From assembly GCA_008828725.1 (NCBI GenBank), contig MEHQ01004224.1:62001-126000 (forward strand): a DNA stretch of 64,000 bases, in the 5' to 3' direction. The notes beneath the pieces were generated by a model, which saw nothing but the letters and a program-made list of their open reading frames with translations, did no database searches and was not told the DNA's origin. Below, one piece after another: positions 19,286 to 31,239 of this stretch. The position numbers were made by a program, and so were the translations under genes. Numbering within the stretch: position 1 is the stretch's first letter; every line of letters starts with the position of its first letter. The DNA is from Saccharina japonica. Taxonomy: Eukaryota; Sar; Phaeophyceae; Laminariales; Laminariaceae.

Positions 19286-20473
19286 TTAGTCCTACAACAT
19301 ATACTGAGTTTATACATACCAGTATAGAAGTAAAACTATGGGCAACTGCCCAAATCAGGTATACCTGATCTATCTGAGCCAAAATCAGGTATATACTAAA
19401 ACCAAGTAAAAGATAGTATAGCTGTCGCTAGGAACTCGCGCAGCAGGATATTAGTAACTGCCGTCAGCTTGTGTGCATTGGTGAGGAAAACATCAGGAAA
19501 AAACGTCAACGACGTGCCCCGAGAACCCCCTCTGCCCTCCCGTCAGGCGGTACACGCGCATGATGGCGCAGACTAGGATCACGGGTTCGAAACCGTGTTG
19601 ACCACGTTTTTTTCGTCGTTAGAGTTGCAGTACGTTTACTATAGAAGTAAATAAAAACTGTACATCCACACCACTTGTACATGTAGAGTATATGTGCTTG
19701 ACATCACAAGGGTCGTGGTTTCGAGACCCGTGTACTATTAATACTACAAATTTCTTTTTTTTTTGCGAGAGTGTAACGAATCAGACAGATAAAATTATGA
19801 TAATATGTTGGATAACCACGTATTAATAGTAGACGAATAAAATTCTGAGAATTTGATGAAAAGTGTCGACGGAAAAGTGCAGACATATTCAACTGTTTAA
19901 TCAAGTAAAAAAACGGTCGACGCTTTCTCGCAAGGGGTCCCTATCACGAGAGACTTGGTCAAAATTAGAAACTCGCATTCGCTCGTAAAAACGCACGCCA
20001 CGAACGGTGTTTTTTCTGGACTTTTTGACTGTGAGAAATAATCAAACATACTTTTGAATTTGCACCTGAACAGCAGAATTATAGCGAATGTGTGTGTGTC
20101 CTCCAAACTCTTGATAAATGTTGTATGTTATTTTCAGAACGGGTATTAATATCTGTCGTATGCTTTCATTGATTTCGTGATCACACTCAATCCTACGACG
20201 TGTATTTCCGTATTATTGTATCAGGTACGTATGTATGGATATAGTCGTAGCCACATTGATAGCATACGAACAAAACATCGAGTTAATTTGAGACTGAACT
20301 GCTCTCGCTTTCCGTACTACTGCTGGGTCAGCAAGCAGCAGTACGTAGTATATTTCAACAGATCCATTGTGCTGTATGCGCGCGTATGATACGGTATGTA
20401 GTCGTTGTGGCGGGTCGTATGTACCTAGTGTGGTGATGTCTTCGTGTCGGGCGTATAGGAGACAGTGTACGTA
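19286..20473. other. AT-rich region without a supported gene
   Basis: It contains short inverted motifs around aatcaggtatacctga (19352-19395). Two tRNA T-arm-like stretches occur at 19593-19612 (cacgggttcgaaaccgtg) and near 19708-19730 (gtcgtggtttcgagacccgt), but no A-box or foldable tRNA is visible upstream. I see no conserved coding segment. Confidence 0.45.
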
Positions 20474-20602
20474 TGACCTCTGATTGGCTCAAAATTCGCC
20501 AAAATCAGTTGAAAGCTAAACAAAGTAGACAAACCCAGGTGTGCCTGACCATTTCATGCCAAAATCAGGTACGTTGGGAGGCTGGCCAATGAGAGGTGTC
20601 CT
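20474..20602. repeat. Small inverted-repeat element
   Basis: The ends are tgacctctgattggctc and aggctggccaatgagaggtg, imperfect inverted repeats about 130 bp apart. The interior has repeated gccaaaatcag motifs and a cccaggtgtgcctga palindrome. Confidence 0.5.
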
Positions 20603-21844
20603 AGCGTGTGATTTGTACTTGGTTTTAGTGTAGTACCTGTTTTTGGCACCAAAGTGACCAGGTGTACCTGATTTTGGCTAAAGCCCTTAAACTATTCTAC
20701 AAATTGGTAGCTGCTCACTTGAGGAGCTGAACCGGTCCCAGTGACAGTCCCGGTGGCAAAATATTGCCTCGTAAGGCAAAAACTAACTGAAACCCCTACC
20801 AATTTACAAGGTTGGTTTCGATTTTTTTCGTTGATCGATACCTACCATCGAGGAACATATATTCTAGGTATAATTTTGATTGATTTTGAGCGAAACCCAA
20901 CTCTTGAAAAATAAAATTACTAAAATCGATTTTCATCCTTATCGAAACGGCTCGTATTGTCGATTAGTTTTTTTTTTTTTTTAACAAAATCGGCTGTTAC
21001 TATCTGTAGAGCTTGAAATCAGGGTTGTTAGTCTTGCAGCATGATGAGTGTCCACGCGGCCAAGGACACGCGGTCTTAAAAAACAAAACAAAAAATCTGA
21101 CGTATTTTTTAACATTTTGTAAAAACAGAAAAAAATACAGAAAAATTGCACCCATCACCCTCACACTTGCCGTACGTAGTGTCTCAGCAAGCGTACGCCA
21201 AGGGTTGGACTCGGCTCAAACTCAGCTGATGAGCGATCCGCAAGCAAAAACGTTGGCCCCTGATGACCCCCACCCCACCACGACTACACACGTACGTCTT
21301 GCTGCAGTTGGCGCCTCTCCTCCCCTCTGCTGTAGCCTATCAATACTATAGACAGCTAGTGGTATACATTAGTCAATACTACAGTACAGCCGGCCGCGCG
21401 TGGTATATCGCCACTCTGCCGCTCCATTATGCACGAATCAATAATCAGGAACACGTTGCTACACAGCTGCATCCAACCCACGTGTTGTTTTAACAAATAA
21501 TAACGTTTGGGAAATCGAGTAAACTGACTGAGTAATCAGGCCAAAATGGTATATATATAGACCACAAAAACACTACTATACCGCGCACGCGCTACATACC
21601 TCTCCTCCTCGGTATTTTCGAACTACTACAGTACTTAAGGTTGGATCAAGTCACATGGTAAAAAACAAGATCCAACAAAAATGCGACGCGATATGTAATA
21701 ACTCGTCAGTTTTATCCCAACAGCACCAAAACCACCACCACCAACAACAACAACCAACACACGGCACGCGGCATTCCATGGCACATCGGAACGAGTCCGT
21801 CCGCACGCCGAAATACACCGTGGGGGAAAAAGTTAACTTTATAT
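20603..21844. other. AT-rich interval with a partial K1 element
   Basis: At 20815-20995 the sequence matches one arm of the K1 element (ttgatcgatacctaccatcg, ggaacatatattctaggta, atcgattttcatccttatcg). The rest has short frames with no motif. A CA-rich stretch near 21722-21760 explains the Gln/His-rich translation there. Confidence 0.5.
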
Positions 21845-21948
21845 TCCGGGGGGACATAGTAATCAGGACTAAATATGCTTCGTAAAAAATCTGTAATATA
21901 TAGGTTTTTGTGAACATGATAGGTCCTTATTACTATGGTCCCACCGTT
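21845..21948. mobile_element. P1 miniature element
   Basis: The arms are ccggggggacatagtaatca and ccttattactatggtcccac, with the middle atatataggtttttgtgaac. About 104 bp. Confidence 0.8.
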
Positions 21949-22758
21949 ATCGAGTTACGATACGTATATACGTACATACAACGATATTATTTCGTATATT
22001 ATATAACCAGGTGTACCACTCACAGGCTTAAAAGTAATGACCGTTTGGATATTGATATTCACAATACAGCGAACGGTCCTTTATTACGTCTCCGTCCAGA
22101 GTGAGTGGTACCTTCTTTTTTTTTACCATTTTGTCCCGGAACATAAGCACCAATTGTATATCAAAACATCAACACAAACGGTTCTTACATTTTGGGACAA
22201 TAGTGGCGAAGAAACAAATAAATAAATGCTGCCGCCGTGACGGCGCGCCCAAGAGCACAGCTCCCACAGCTCCCACAGCTCCCCACCGATCAGACAGATC
22301 ACTACAGTATCTTCCTAGATAACCCAGACCCTAAAGTGCCGCACATAATAAATAGCATACAGACCCCACTCAGCAATAAAAGATGCGAGGAGCACTTACG
22401 TACACGGATCGTGTCAAACAGCTCCCACCCAGCAGATAGGATCCATTACATGCACTTTACGTATTATAGGTCGTGCATATATACCATGTTAATCTTGGGA
22501 TCTATACGTAGCCGCCCAGAAAGATCTAGCTCATGAAACGGGCCTAGCTATATCCGAGCTGTCCGACGTGTCAAAGCTTCAACCATTGGATTGATGGCGA
22601 TGGGTGACAGCGCACGTCTCCGGGGGGGGGGTTGCTGGAAATATGAAGGGCGTACGTTCGCGGGGTCCTCGGTAGACGGACGGTACCACAAAGTAGCACT
22701 CAGCAGCACTCAGTAGCACTCAGTACGAGCAGTCGGCAGCAGTCCGTCAGGCAGTGAG
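21949..22758. other. 3' flank of the GT2 gene
   Basis: No gene is supported. A short tandem of gcactcagtagcactcagta lies at about 22697-22725, just downstream of the GT2 stop codon. The GT2 transcript end is probably in this interval, but no clear poly(A) signal stands out. Confidence 0.4.
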
Positions 22759-22849
22759 TCAGTACCACAGAGTGCTCATGTTGAGGTAGAAGCTCCCGAA
22801 CGCTAGCAGGATGGCGGGTACGTAGTGGTACCACGGGAACTCCGTCATC
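22759..22849 (-). CDS. GT2 cellulose synthase-like gene, terminal exon E10
   Basis: The acceptor gccgcag precedes G ATG ACG, and the exon runs to TGA at 22759-22761. It encodes MTEFPWYHYVPAILLAFGSF and YLNMSTLWY. The hydrophobic segment YVPAILLAFGSFYL is the last membrane helix. The exon begins in phase 2, completing AG|G (Arg), which fits the end of either copy of exon E9. The protein therefore ends shortly after the last helix, without the PilZ domain found in bacterial BcsA. The length (91 bp) agrees exactly with one leftover base plus 30 codons. Confidence 0.8.
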
Positions 22850-24157
22850 CTGCGGCAATCATGCAAGTTGAAGAAAAGGGCACGCAGCAAGCGACAGAGG
22901 ATTTCAAATATTGATTAAGCTCATCAATAACATAAAGAGTGCATATTGGAAAGAAGGAGGGAGCAAGGACAACAAATGGAGTATTGTGGATAAATCTTGG
23001 CGGGAAGCAGACATAGAAGGGTGTTAGACTGTACGCATATAGTTCCTTGGTTTCCGTGGTCTTCTGCTTTTGGGAGTTTTATGAGTGATCAACGCTGAAG
23101 ATCATGCTGGACATTGTCGGATGGCAAAGATAATAATAACAGTTAGTTAGTGTTTGGTCTGGAAGGCATTCTGCTACGAATCTAGGGGGGAATATCCACA
23201 AAAAATAAAACGTGGATTATATGTTTTTTTTAAACGCGATGAGTATATATATATATATTTAACCCACCGTTATATTTCCCAGAACGAGTGTAATCCATTA
23301 GGGCCAACAAATAAAATTGTTTTGTCGCTCGATGGCATACCATACGATTACGGGGGACTATAATAAAAATAGGACGAAACATTGTCAGTAAAAATAGGTC
23401 AAATACACTATTAAATAGTATAGGTTTCTGTGTGTACCGTCAACATTCAAACGGACCTCTCTATGTCTGGCCACAGAGATACTGGCTAAGCCTACGTACG
23501 TATAAGAAACCACCCCACCCCACCCCACCCCACCACATGAATCTCCCGTGCTCCTTGCGGGCCTCATCGGTCACCCATGACGGCTGCCGCCGGCATCCGC
23601 ACCATGTATAACTAAAAAGCTCGGAGCTGTCAAATCTCTCAAACAGGCGCAGACACGGTGCTAAACATGGTACAGAGAGAAGGGTGCATCATTTTTTGTT
23701 TTTGTGTTTAGGTCCCACCCTTAAGTAGCTCTATACTATTACTAAGTCATCCAAAAGCTGATTTTGAGAAAACCGATATAAGTGCAAAACAACCCGTTTT
23801 GACACAATCCCATGTATGTATGGCTTAAGAATACAAAAAAAACAAAAGTGTTGCAAAAAAAAACAAAAATGGTATTCCGAGGACCCATATAGGACTGGAG
23901 TCTCGTTTTGGGGACAACTTACTTCGAATTAGAGTGGTTTGTCCCCACATCGAGACTGCAGTCCTAAAGGGGTTAAGAACTGGTCCCCCAAATCTGGGGT
24001 CAAACTACTTGGAATTAGTGTGGGACACTTCGTTTCAGTTCTGAATGGGTTAAGGAGGCTATAATGGGTCATTTTTCGGAAAGCATCTGCCTTATAAGGC
24101 GAAAAAAAAAGGTGCTGTTAAATACATACCCCTATTGTGGCACGCCTCCGCACACAA
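22850..24157. other. Intron DNA of the GT2 gene with small repeats
   Basis: It contains a (CACCC)n-type tract at about 23512-23535, a partial P1 element at 23348-23445, an R1 palindrome at 23878-23975 (taggactggagtctcgtttt against its partner) and an R2 palindrome at 23976-24058 (aagaactggtcccccaaatc to cagttctgaatgggttaa). No coding sequence is supported. Confidence 0.55.
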
Positions 24158-24386
24158 CAAAAACAACGATCGCTGGCGTCACGAACGAAAAAGTATTACG
24201 AGAAAACTCAAAGCACGTTCAGAACCAAAATGGCGCCCACGTTTCAGGGGACAAAACTGCTTGGAATTAGTGTAGGATGGTGTTTTGGCGCAGTGGGATG
24301 GGTCGACGCTGCGACGGGAGCTATAGCGCGATAGATAGATAGATAGTGGTTTGGCGCCATGCTATTCTCGTACAATAATAGTTTAC

Positions 24387-24479
24387 CTCCAGAGAGAGCC
24401 GCCGACGATGAGAACAGTGCACAGGGTGGTCCAGGTCACCATCAGCCAGACGGAAGAGACGTAGGCCTTCGAGGATGAA
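24387..24479 (-). CDS. GT2 gene exon E9b, duplicate of E9a
   Basis: The acceptor ccccttcag precedes TTCATC, and the donor AG precedes GTAAAC. It is 93 bp, phase 2 on entry and exit, encoding SSSKAYVSSVWLMVTWTT then LCTVLIVGGSLW, one membrane helix. It is identical base for base with E9a at 29623-29715. Because its length is a multiple of three and both ends have the same phase, E9a alone, E9b alone or both together would keep the frame into E10. Including both would add a helix and reverse the membrane side of the C-terminus. Confidence 0.65.
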
Positions 24480-24480
24480 C

Positions 24481-24691
24481 TGAAGGGGAGGGGGGGGGGG
24501 GACCGTACGAGAAGGGGATGTCGTGTTTTAAGCGTCATCGTCGTCGTCATCGGCAGCAGCAGCAGCAGTAGAGCAGCAGCAGCAGAGCAGCAGCAGCAGC
24601 AGCAGCATCGTTTTCGGCATCACCATTCCATCATCGTCATCGTCACCATCAACAATATCATCATCATCATCATCATCACCATCATCATCAC

Positions 24692-24747
<56 letters not shown>

Positions 24748-24810
24748 CCACCACCACCACCACCACCATCATCATCATCATCGTCATCATCATCATCATC
24801 ACCGTAGTCG
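24481..24810. repeat. Poly-G tract and trinucleotide repeats
   Basis: A G run at about 24490-24500 is followed by CGT/CAT, CAG and long CAT/CAC tracts to 24800. Open frames here are homopolymers of Met, His or Ile and are not genes. On the gene strand the G run becomes a C-rich tract just upstream of the E9b acceptor. Confidence 0.9.
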
Positions 24811-25012
24811 GACTGCGTAGTCCGTGCACTTGCTTTACGAAAGGGGGTCGCAAAATCTCACACGCCGGCCTAAAACATACCTGGTATCTGTTATCTCCTT
24901 AGGGTATAGGGCATGCCTTCGTTGTGGGCGAGAACCCGGAGATCTAAAGCCAGAGCAAAGCGGAGATCGAAACCGAAAATCCCCGTTTTTTCGTTTGTGA
25001 CCAATCACTATT

Positions 25013-25453
25013 AAACAGCCGATTTTCCTAATTGAGAATTGCCTTTCCGATGAGAATGAAAATCGAAAATTTTGGTAAGAGATGTACTTCCCTCACAGTC
25101 AATGTTTACACTGTGAACTATTTTCCGTTGTGACACCCGTCGCTGACAAAAAAAAAAAAAACGAAATCGGCATCGGCAGTCTCAAGATATCGAACATCCC
25201 AGAAAATCTGGATTTATGGGCGAGGTACCTCGCTCATAAATGCAAATTCCCCATAAATCATTGTTTTTTCGAGCCTGTCAAGGTCGTTTTCATTTTTTTT
25301 CTCGTGGATCGATACCTACCATCGAGGAACATATTTCCTAGGTCAAATTTTGATCGTGAGCGAAATACAACTCATAAACAACAACAACAAAGTACTAAAA
25401 TCGATTTTCATTCTTATCGGAAAGGCCATTCTCAATTAGGAAAACCGGGTGTT
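25013..25453. mobile_element. K1 inverted-repeat element
   Basis: About 440 bp. The outer arms are aacagccgattttcctaatt with cctttccgatgagaatgaaa, mirrored at the right end by attcttatcggaaaggc and ctcaattaggaaaaccggg. Inner landmarks are gatcgatacctaccatcgag and tcgctcataaatgcaaattc. It is non-coding and lies inside the duplicated segment. Confidence 0.8.
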
Positions 25454-25703
25454 ATTAACACTAATCAATGCCTGCTACCTGCGCACACAGTTGACGACAC
25501 TCACAAAAATATCTACTTACGTCGGGACGGCGATGATATATCAGTATCAATGTGATACTATATACATCAAGGTTACGAGCAACATATTTTTGTCGGGGAC
25601 ACCCGACAGCGTTTTTTTTTTTGTTGTTTAAAGATTTTGTGGGGGTTGTCTTATATTCGCATCGCCTGCTAAAAACAACTAAAAAGAAACACCACTGCTG
25701 TAC

Positions 25704-28162
25704 AATGATGTCGGATTACGGCCGGATATGCTTATCCTTACGCGTTTTTCGGCAAAATGGGAAATTTGCGTGCTTACGGGTAATTACGGGAAAAACAGGG
25801 GACGTTTAAGAAACATCCCCGCTAGGAAAAAACGCACGTCCAACATTGTGCAGACCTTCATTTTAATTTATTTTCCCGAATTTATGTGAAGTTATAACCC
25901 ACTTCCTCCAACTCATGAGTAAAGTCGGTTATGTTTACACAGGCCCTTAGGCGTGTCCGATGCTTTGGTGATGATCGTTTCGAAATATTTGTCATTTTTC
26001 AAGTCAAAACCATGTTTGTTTGTTTTTTTGTGCAGCCTCCTGCATGGGCCAGTGGCCGAAAAAAACAGTCGGCCCAAAAAAGGCCGTATTGAGCCCTTTT
26101 TCCGGAAACTGAGAAGAAAATTGAAAACATGGAAAATGGCTGAAAAAGACTGAAAATCGTTAAATTTGTTTGTTTTTGCTTCATCGCTGATATACGACAC
26201 CTACGCCTCGTCTAAAAACATGTCATAATGTTTTCGGCTATGTTTCAAGTGAAAACAGGCAAAGTTAGGCAAAATTCGACCAAAAACGGTACAAATTGGC
26301 CAAAATCGGCCGTAGTATTTGACCCACATATCCTCTCAAGAATAGAAACTCGGATTATTTTTTCGTTTTTTATCACGAGCATCTCTGTGACGTGGTTTTT
26401 CCGAAGAAGACCTAACTATAGCATTGTGCGCCTTTCCGTTCAAAAGCTATTATTGCCTGTGCCCCATAATGGACTTTACTTATGAATTGGAGGAAGCATT
26501 ATTTAGGTTCGTGCTGTAGCGCCGTCGCACTGCTGCTGTAAGCCATCAAATCAGTCCGTCAGCGTGACACCAACAACGGAAGCCGCCCTGCTTGTGGCTT
26601 GTAGTCGTGAGTCGTGAATAACATATAGGTTGAATTTGTAGATACGTACACTACCGGCTACCGGGCCCCTCATAACTCCTTCGTGACTCGTGACCCACTG
26701 CCATGCTCGGAGAAGGTCGCAGGGTCACAGCGCAAGCTCAACTGTGGCTGCTAGGAAGCAAATATGCGGAGGTTTCCTAGAGATTTTTACGATTTTTGTT
26801 TATAGGGGACTGGGGGCGTAGCGTAATTTCGCCGGCCCAGTCCGATTACTTACCGCCAAAACGGCTCGCCGTAAGGACGTATTTTCGTAATCCGACATCA
26901 TTGGTTCAACATTAAGACGGGGAACACACACAGGGTTGGTTGTGTATTTTCGGAATAGTCATCATTACTATCAATACCATCATCTCGCACCAAGTAGGCA
27001 GAATATACAGCAGTTACGTGTAGGCGTACTCTGTTGAGAGTCGGGAGGGGGGCTGTGGCAGTAGTATAATAGTAGCTTGCACTCGCGATGAGTGGGGGGG
27101 ATCCAGGCGGGAAAATAATTGGCCCAAATACGGCACCCGTTTCACTGTGATATGTGATATCGTGTCCTTCGAAGGTAAAAACTAATTAATGACTTGAAAT
27201 AGTATGAATTAATTAAAAATATGGCGTTGTATCGTAGGCTTTGGACAATGTACGAAACGGGGGCCGGTTCGCGGATACCTTCGACCATGAAAACTCCTAC
27301 TGTATTATAAAGATGAAGTTTCGAATAAAGATCTCTCGATCGCATCAAAGCTGCATGTGGTTTTTTAAAATTTCTAATATAACGTGGAAAAAAATGGAAG
27401 GAAGAATAGAACCAAATGTGAAAAGCGTAAAAGAGGAACATGTAATGTTTTTGCAACTGGCGACTTGATAATGCCAAGAGCTCCATATGTATGACGGCAA
27501 ATACAGGACAGAAACAATAGTGGTGATTTTTTTATCTTCCGACACGAAAAAACATCGCGAAGAAAGCAAAGCTTCGCTCCGAAGGACAGCCGCCCTCTAC
27601 GCTCGCGCAATTCAAGAAAAGGGGCAGAAGAGGTCCACGATGTGTAAAGACCGACTTGAAAACGCCAAAGAGATTCATGGTGCAATGCAGCGAAATACTT
27701 ACTGCTGTACGCAACTGAACGTACAGTACCCGTCTACCGCTGTATTGTGATGCAGGAGTACTGGTATGTGGCAAATATTCTGTGGCAAATCAACCATCAT
27801 ACCTGTGTACGACGACAGCAGTACGACACAAAAAAAAAAACACACACACACACAAAGAACAAACAAACGTACAGGCGACTTGCAAATGCATACAGCAGTA
27901 CTCGTACTAGATAGATATAGAGCTCCATGCTCCAGGAGAACAGAGCTGAATGTTCGGAAGAAAGAAAAAGCACAGCATCCTGGCTCGCAGCACGGCGCTG
28001 CGCTGCCTGCTCGGGGTGTGATGTGTACCTTTTTCGTGACTACTAAGTGTGGTAGTACAACAACAGCAGCAGCAGCAGCACTACTGTAGTACCTTCGCTC
28101 TTTGTATGTATGGAACGAGTATGAGAGAGAAAGCACAGCACATCAGTAGTAGTAATACTTAC
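25704..28162. other. GT2 intron interval without a supported exon
   Basis: AT-rich, with many overlapping frames under 150 codons on both strands. None shows splice sites in the right phase or a recognisable motif. A (CA)n stretch lies near 27838-27858 and a (CAG)n stretch near 28065-28082. Confidence 0.45.
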
Positions 28163-28197
28163 GGGCGTCGATCGAATGGTACAAGAATCCAACAAAA
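28163..28197 (-). other. Possible 35-bp cryptic or poison exon in the GT2 gene
   Basis: The acceptor cttcctcag precedes TTTTGTTGG, and a perfect GTAAGT donor follows GACGCCC. The entry phase fits the end of exon E9a (AG|T), giving SFVGFLYHSIDA. The exit phase is 1, and joining to E10 gives CGA TGA, an immediate stop. If used, it would end the protein before the last helix. It may simply be intron sequence with good-looking splice sites. Confidence 0.3.
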
Positions 28198-29396
28198 CTG
28201 AGGAAGACGACAAATAACGCACCGCTTGAACTTGGCTTGAATGTTCTTTTATTACAGACAAACAAATCCTTATAATTTCGGACATAAATACTGGATTGGG
28301 ATTCATTGCAGCAGCAGCAACAGCGAGGACCTTCATGCGCCCCTCGTGTCTCGATGGACACACCACGTCTAGCCACGAAAACAACGACCGCGCTCCTTCT
28401 GACCCCCCCCCTCTACTGGCCAGCGCCTTCCCATATACCCGCGGTGGTGCCGGGCTCGCACGCGCTGTCGTGCTCACTGGGTAGAGCTCCGATCCCATAC
28501 CTGAGGAACATGTTTTAAGGCATTAAATTGCCGGGATGTTTTCCTAGGGGAGAGTTAATTTAACTCGGTTTTAGAGTTCGGTTTTTGCTTTTCACGTCCA
28601 CGATACTTTGTTGTCCGAAAATGTAAGGACCGTATAGGTATTAATAGATTACCACTAACTTCTTAAATTTTCGGACATAGTGATATTGCTGTTTATCCCT
28701 TTGTCCGGAAATATAAGGAATTTTTGGGCATTAATCTGAGTCTTAAAAGTCTCTTAAATTTGCGGACAGGGTGTGGCATATTTTCCCCTGTGCAATCTGA
28801 AGGAAAAAAACCGTCCGTGCTTACTGCAAGTACGGGGTTTGCTCGTGCTGCAGGTAACCGTAAGGGCTCGAATCCACATAGACAAAGCTACTGCCGCTGG
28901 CTATGTAGTCTGGTGCTGGTGTTGCCGTGGTCTGGCTACGCGCCCGCACTCAAAAGCTCGCGCACCTGGCGTCGGGGCAGATGGTGGTACGTGTACGGTG
29001 TAGGGACGGGGCAGCCTGCTGCGCTGGCCCTGACTTTCGACCCTCTCACAGGGACAGAGCGCAAGGTCCCTAGAACACATCTAGGCACATACTACAGGGG
29101 GACATACCGCCACATCACGAGCGTGCTGGGCCGCCCTCTGCGGAGGCAATTGTCCGAATATCCGACCTGCAACAGCGCTATCTCTTCGTCTCGCACGCGG
29201 GCACGTCTCACTCCCTGGCAGCGCCGAGACTGTCAGACCTGGCAGCAGCGAGACTGCCCCACAAATCACCACCGCCCGTCGTTTTAAAATCCTTACAAAA
29301 ATCGCATGTGATTGATCTTGCTATACTGCTCGTACAGCATCTGATTGGTCCGTCCTTGTAAAAAGTTGTCATACGTGTAGGTCCTGTGCCACTCAA
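28198..29396. other. GT2 intron interval with a fold-back repeat
   Basis: Two linked inverted pairs built from gtccgaaaatgtaaggacc and cttaaattttcggaca lie at about 28613-28770. A 187-codon plus-strand frame follows (28724-29287), Arg/Thr-rich, with no motif I recognise. It is probably a chance frame. Confidence 0.4.
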
Positions 29397-29622
29397 AAAC
29401 AACGATCGCTGGCGTCACGAACGAAAAAGTATTACGAGAAAACTCAAAGCACGTTCAGAACCAAAATGGCGCCCACGTTTCAGGGGACAAAACTGCTTGG
29501 AATTAGTGTAGGATGGTGTTTTGGCGCAGTGGGATGGGTCGACGCTGCGACGGGAGCTATAGCGCGATAGATAGATAGATAGTGGTTTGGCGCCATGCTA
29601 TTCTCGTACAATAATAGTTTAC

Positions 29623-29715
29623 CTCCAGAGAGAGCCGCCGACGATGAGAACAGTGCACAGGGTGGTCCAGGTCACCATCAGCCAGACGGAAGAGACGTAG
29701 GCCTTCGAGGATGAA
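29623..29715 (-). CDS. GT2 gene exon E9a
   Basis: The same 93-bp exon as E9b: entry phase 2 from E8 (AG|T), exit phase 2 into E10 (AG|G). It encodes one membrane helix (VWLMVTWTTLCTVLIVGG). On the gene strand the pyrimidine tract before its acceptor is a run of more than 40 C, far longer than in E9b. Which copy is used in mRNA cannot be told from the sequence. Confidence 0.75.
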
Positions 29716-29722
29716 CTGAAGG

Positions 29723-29772
<50 letters not shown>

Positions 29773-30042
29773 CGTACGAGAAGGGGATGTCGTGTTTCAA
29801 GCGTCATCGTCATCGCCATCATCATCATCATCAGCAGTAGCAGCAGCAGCAGCAGCAGAGCAGCAGCAGCAGCAGCGTTTTCAGCATCACCATTCCATCA
29901 TCGTCACCATCGTCACCATCGTCCTCATCATCATCATCATCCCCACCAGTATCAGCACCATCATCATCATCATCACCACCACCATGATCATCAGCATCAT
30001 CATCATCGCCATCATCATGATCATGATCATCATGATAATCAT

Positions 30043-30074
<32 letters not shown>

Positions 30075-30140
30075 TCATCATCACCATCATCACCATCATC
30101 ATCATCATCACCATCATCACCATCATCATCATCATCACCG
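29723..30140. repeat. Long poly-G run and trinucleotide repeats
   Basis: Almost uninterrupted G from about 29723 to 29770, then CAT/CAG/CAC tracts to 30138. This is an expanded version of 24481-24810. The G run could form quadruplexes, and its length is likely unreliable in an assembly. Confidence 0.9.
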
Positions 30141-30350
30141 TAGTAGGACTGCGTAGTCCGTGCACTTGCTTTACGAAAGGGGGTCGCAATAATCTTACAC
30201 GCCGGCCTAAAACATACCTGGTATCTGTTATCTCCTTAGGGTATAGGGCATGCCTTCGTTTTGGGCGAGAACCCGGAGATCTGAAGCCAGAGAAAAGCGG
30301 AGATCGAAACCGAAAATCCCCGCTTTTTCGTTTGTGACCAATCCCTATTA

Positions 30351-30796
30351 AACAGCCGATTTTCCTAATTGAGAATTGCCTTTCCGATGAGAATGAAAAT
30401 CGAAAATATTGGGTTTTGAATTGTAAGAGATGTACTTACCTCACAGTCAATTTTTTCACTGTGAACTATTGTCCGTTGTGACATCCGTCGATGACAAAAA
30501 AAAAAAAAAACGAAATCGGCATCGGCAGTCTCAAGATATCGAAGATCCCAGAAAATCTGGATTTATGGGCGAGGTACCTCGCTCATAAATGCAGATTCCC
30601 CTAAATCTTTGATTTTTCGAGCCTGTCAAGGTTGTTTTCAATTTTTTTCTCGTGGATCGATACCTACCATCGAGGAACATATTTTCTAGGTCAAACTTTG
30701 ATCGTGAGCGAAATACAACTAATAAACAACAACAAAGTACTAAAATCGATTTCCATTCTCATCGGAATGGCAATTTTCCTTTAGGAAAATCGGGTG
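30351..30796. mobile_element. K1 inverted-repeat element, duplicate copy
   Basis: Same arms and inner landmarks as 25013-25453. It is the duplicated counterpart and so not an independent insertion. Confidence 0.8.
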
Positions 30797-31158
30797 TTAT
30801 TAACACTAATCCATGCCTGCTACCACTCACAAAAATATCTACTTACGTAGGGACGCCGATGATATATCAGTATCAATGTGATACTATATACATCAAGGTT
30901 ACGAGCAAAATATTTTTTGTCGGGGACACCCGACAGCGTTTTTTTTGTTGTTTAAAGATTTTGTGGGGGTTGTCGTATATTCGCATCGCCTGCTAAAAAC
31001 AACTAAAACGAAACACCACTGCTGTACCTCAAGTAATCGAGTCAGCAAGTCATCAAGTCATCTGTTCCTTACGTTCACCCACCCATACCCTCTTTTGTAC
31101 ATGCCAGGTATGTTTCTTGTTTGCTTTTCTTCTTCTTGTTTTTTTTTATATAGCGTAC

Positions 31159-31239
31159 CTTGAAGCCCCTCCACCCGAGGGAACCCAGACAGCGATGGTC
31201 CCCATTAGCCGGTCCTTGAGCGCGTACAGATGGGCGTAG
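31159..31239 (-). CDS. GT2 gene exon E8
   Basis: The acceptor gtaccag precedes CTACGCC, and the donor TCAAG precedes GTACGC. It is 81 bp, encoding YAHLYALKDRLMGTIAVWVP then SGGAS. 'Y.H.YA.KD.L.G....WVPSG' is a conserved cytosolic stretch between membrane helices in bacterial-type cellulose synthases. Entry and exit phases agree with E7 and E9. Confidence 0.78.

Larger units (their letters stand above)
24158..25703. repeat. Intragenic duplication, downstream copy
   Basis: This 1546-bp segment matches 29397-31026 in the same orientation. The matched part starts at acaacgatcgctggcgtcac and ends at gaaacaccactgctgtac. It includes exon E9b, a poly-G tract, trinucleotide repeats and a K1 element. 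The copies are nearly identical around the exon and differ mainly in microsatellite lengths and small indels. Confidence 0.92.
29397..31026. repeat. Intragenic duplication, upstream copy
   Basis: About 1630 bp, matching 24158-25703 in direct orientation. It is longer mainly because its poly-G and CAT/CAC tracts are expanded. It carries exon E9a. The copy ends where caccactgctgtac gives way to ctcaagtaatcg. Confidence 0.92.

Noticed and set aside
19593-19730. tRNA genes suggested by T-arm-like sequences
   Set aside because: No A-box, anticodon arm or acceptor stem can be drawn upstream.
24620-24853. Methionine-rich minus-strand frame, and the similar one at 29887-30189
   Set aside because: Translation of CAT/ATC trinucleotide repeats.
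28724-29287. 187-codon plus-strand frame
   Set aside because: No motif, Arg/Thr-rich, lies in an intron of the opposite-strand gene and starts inside a fold-back repeat.
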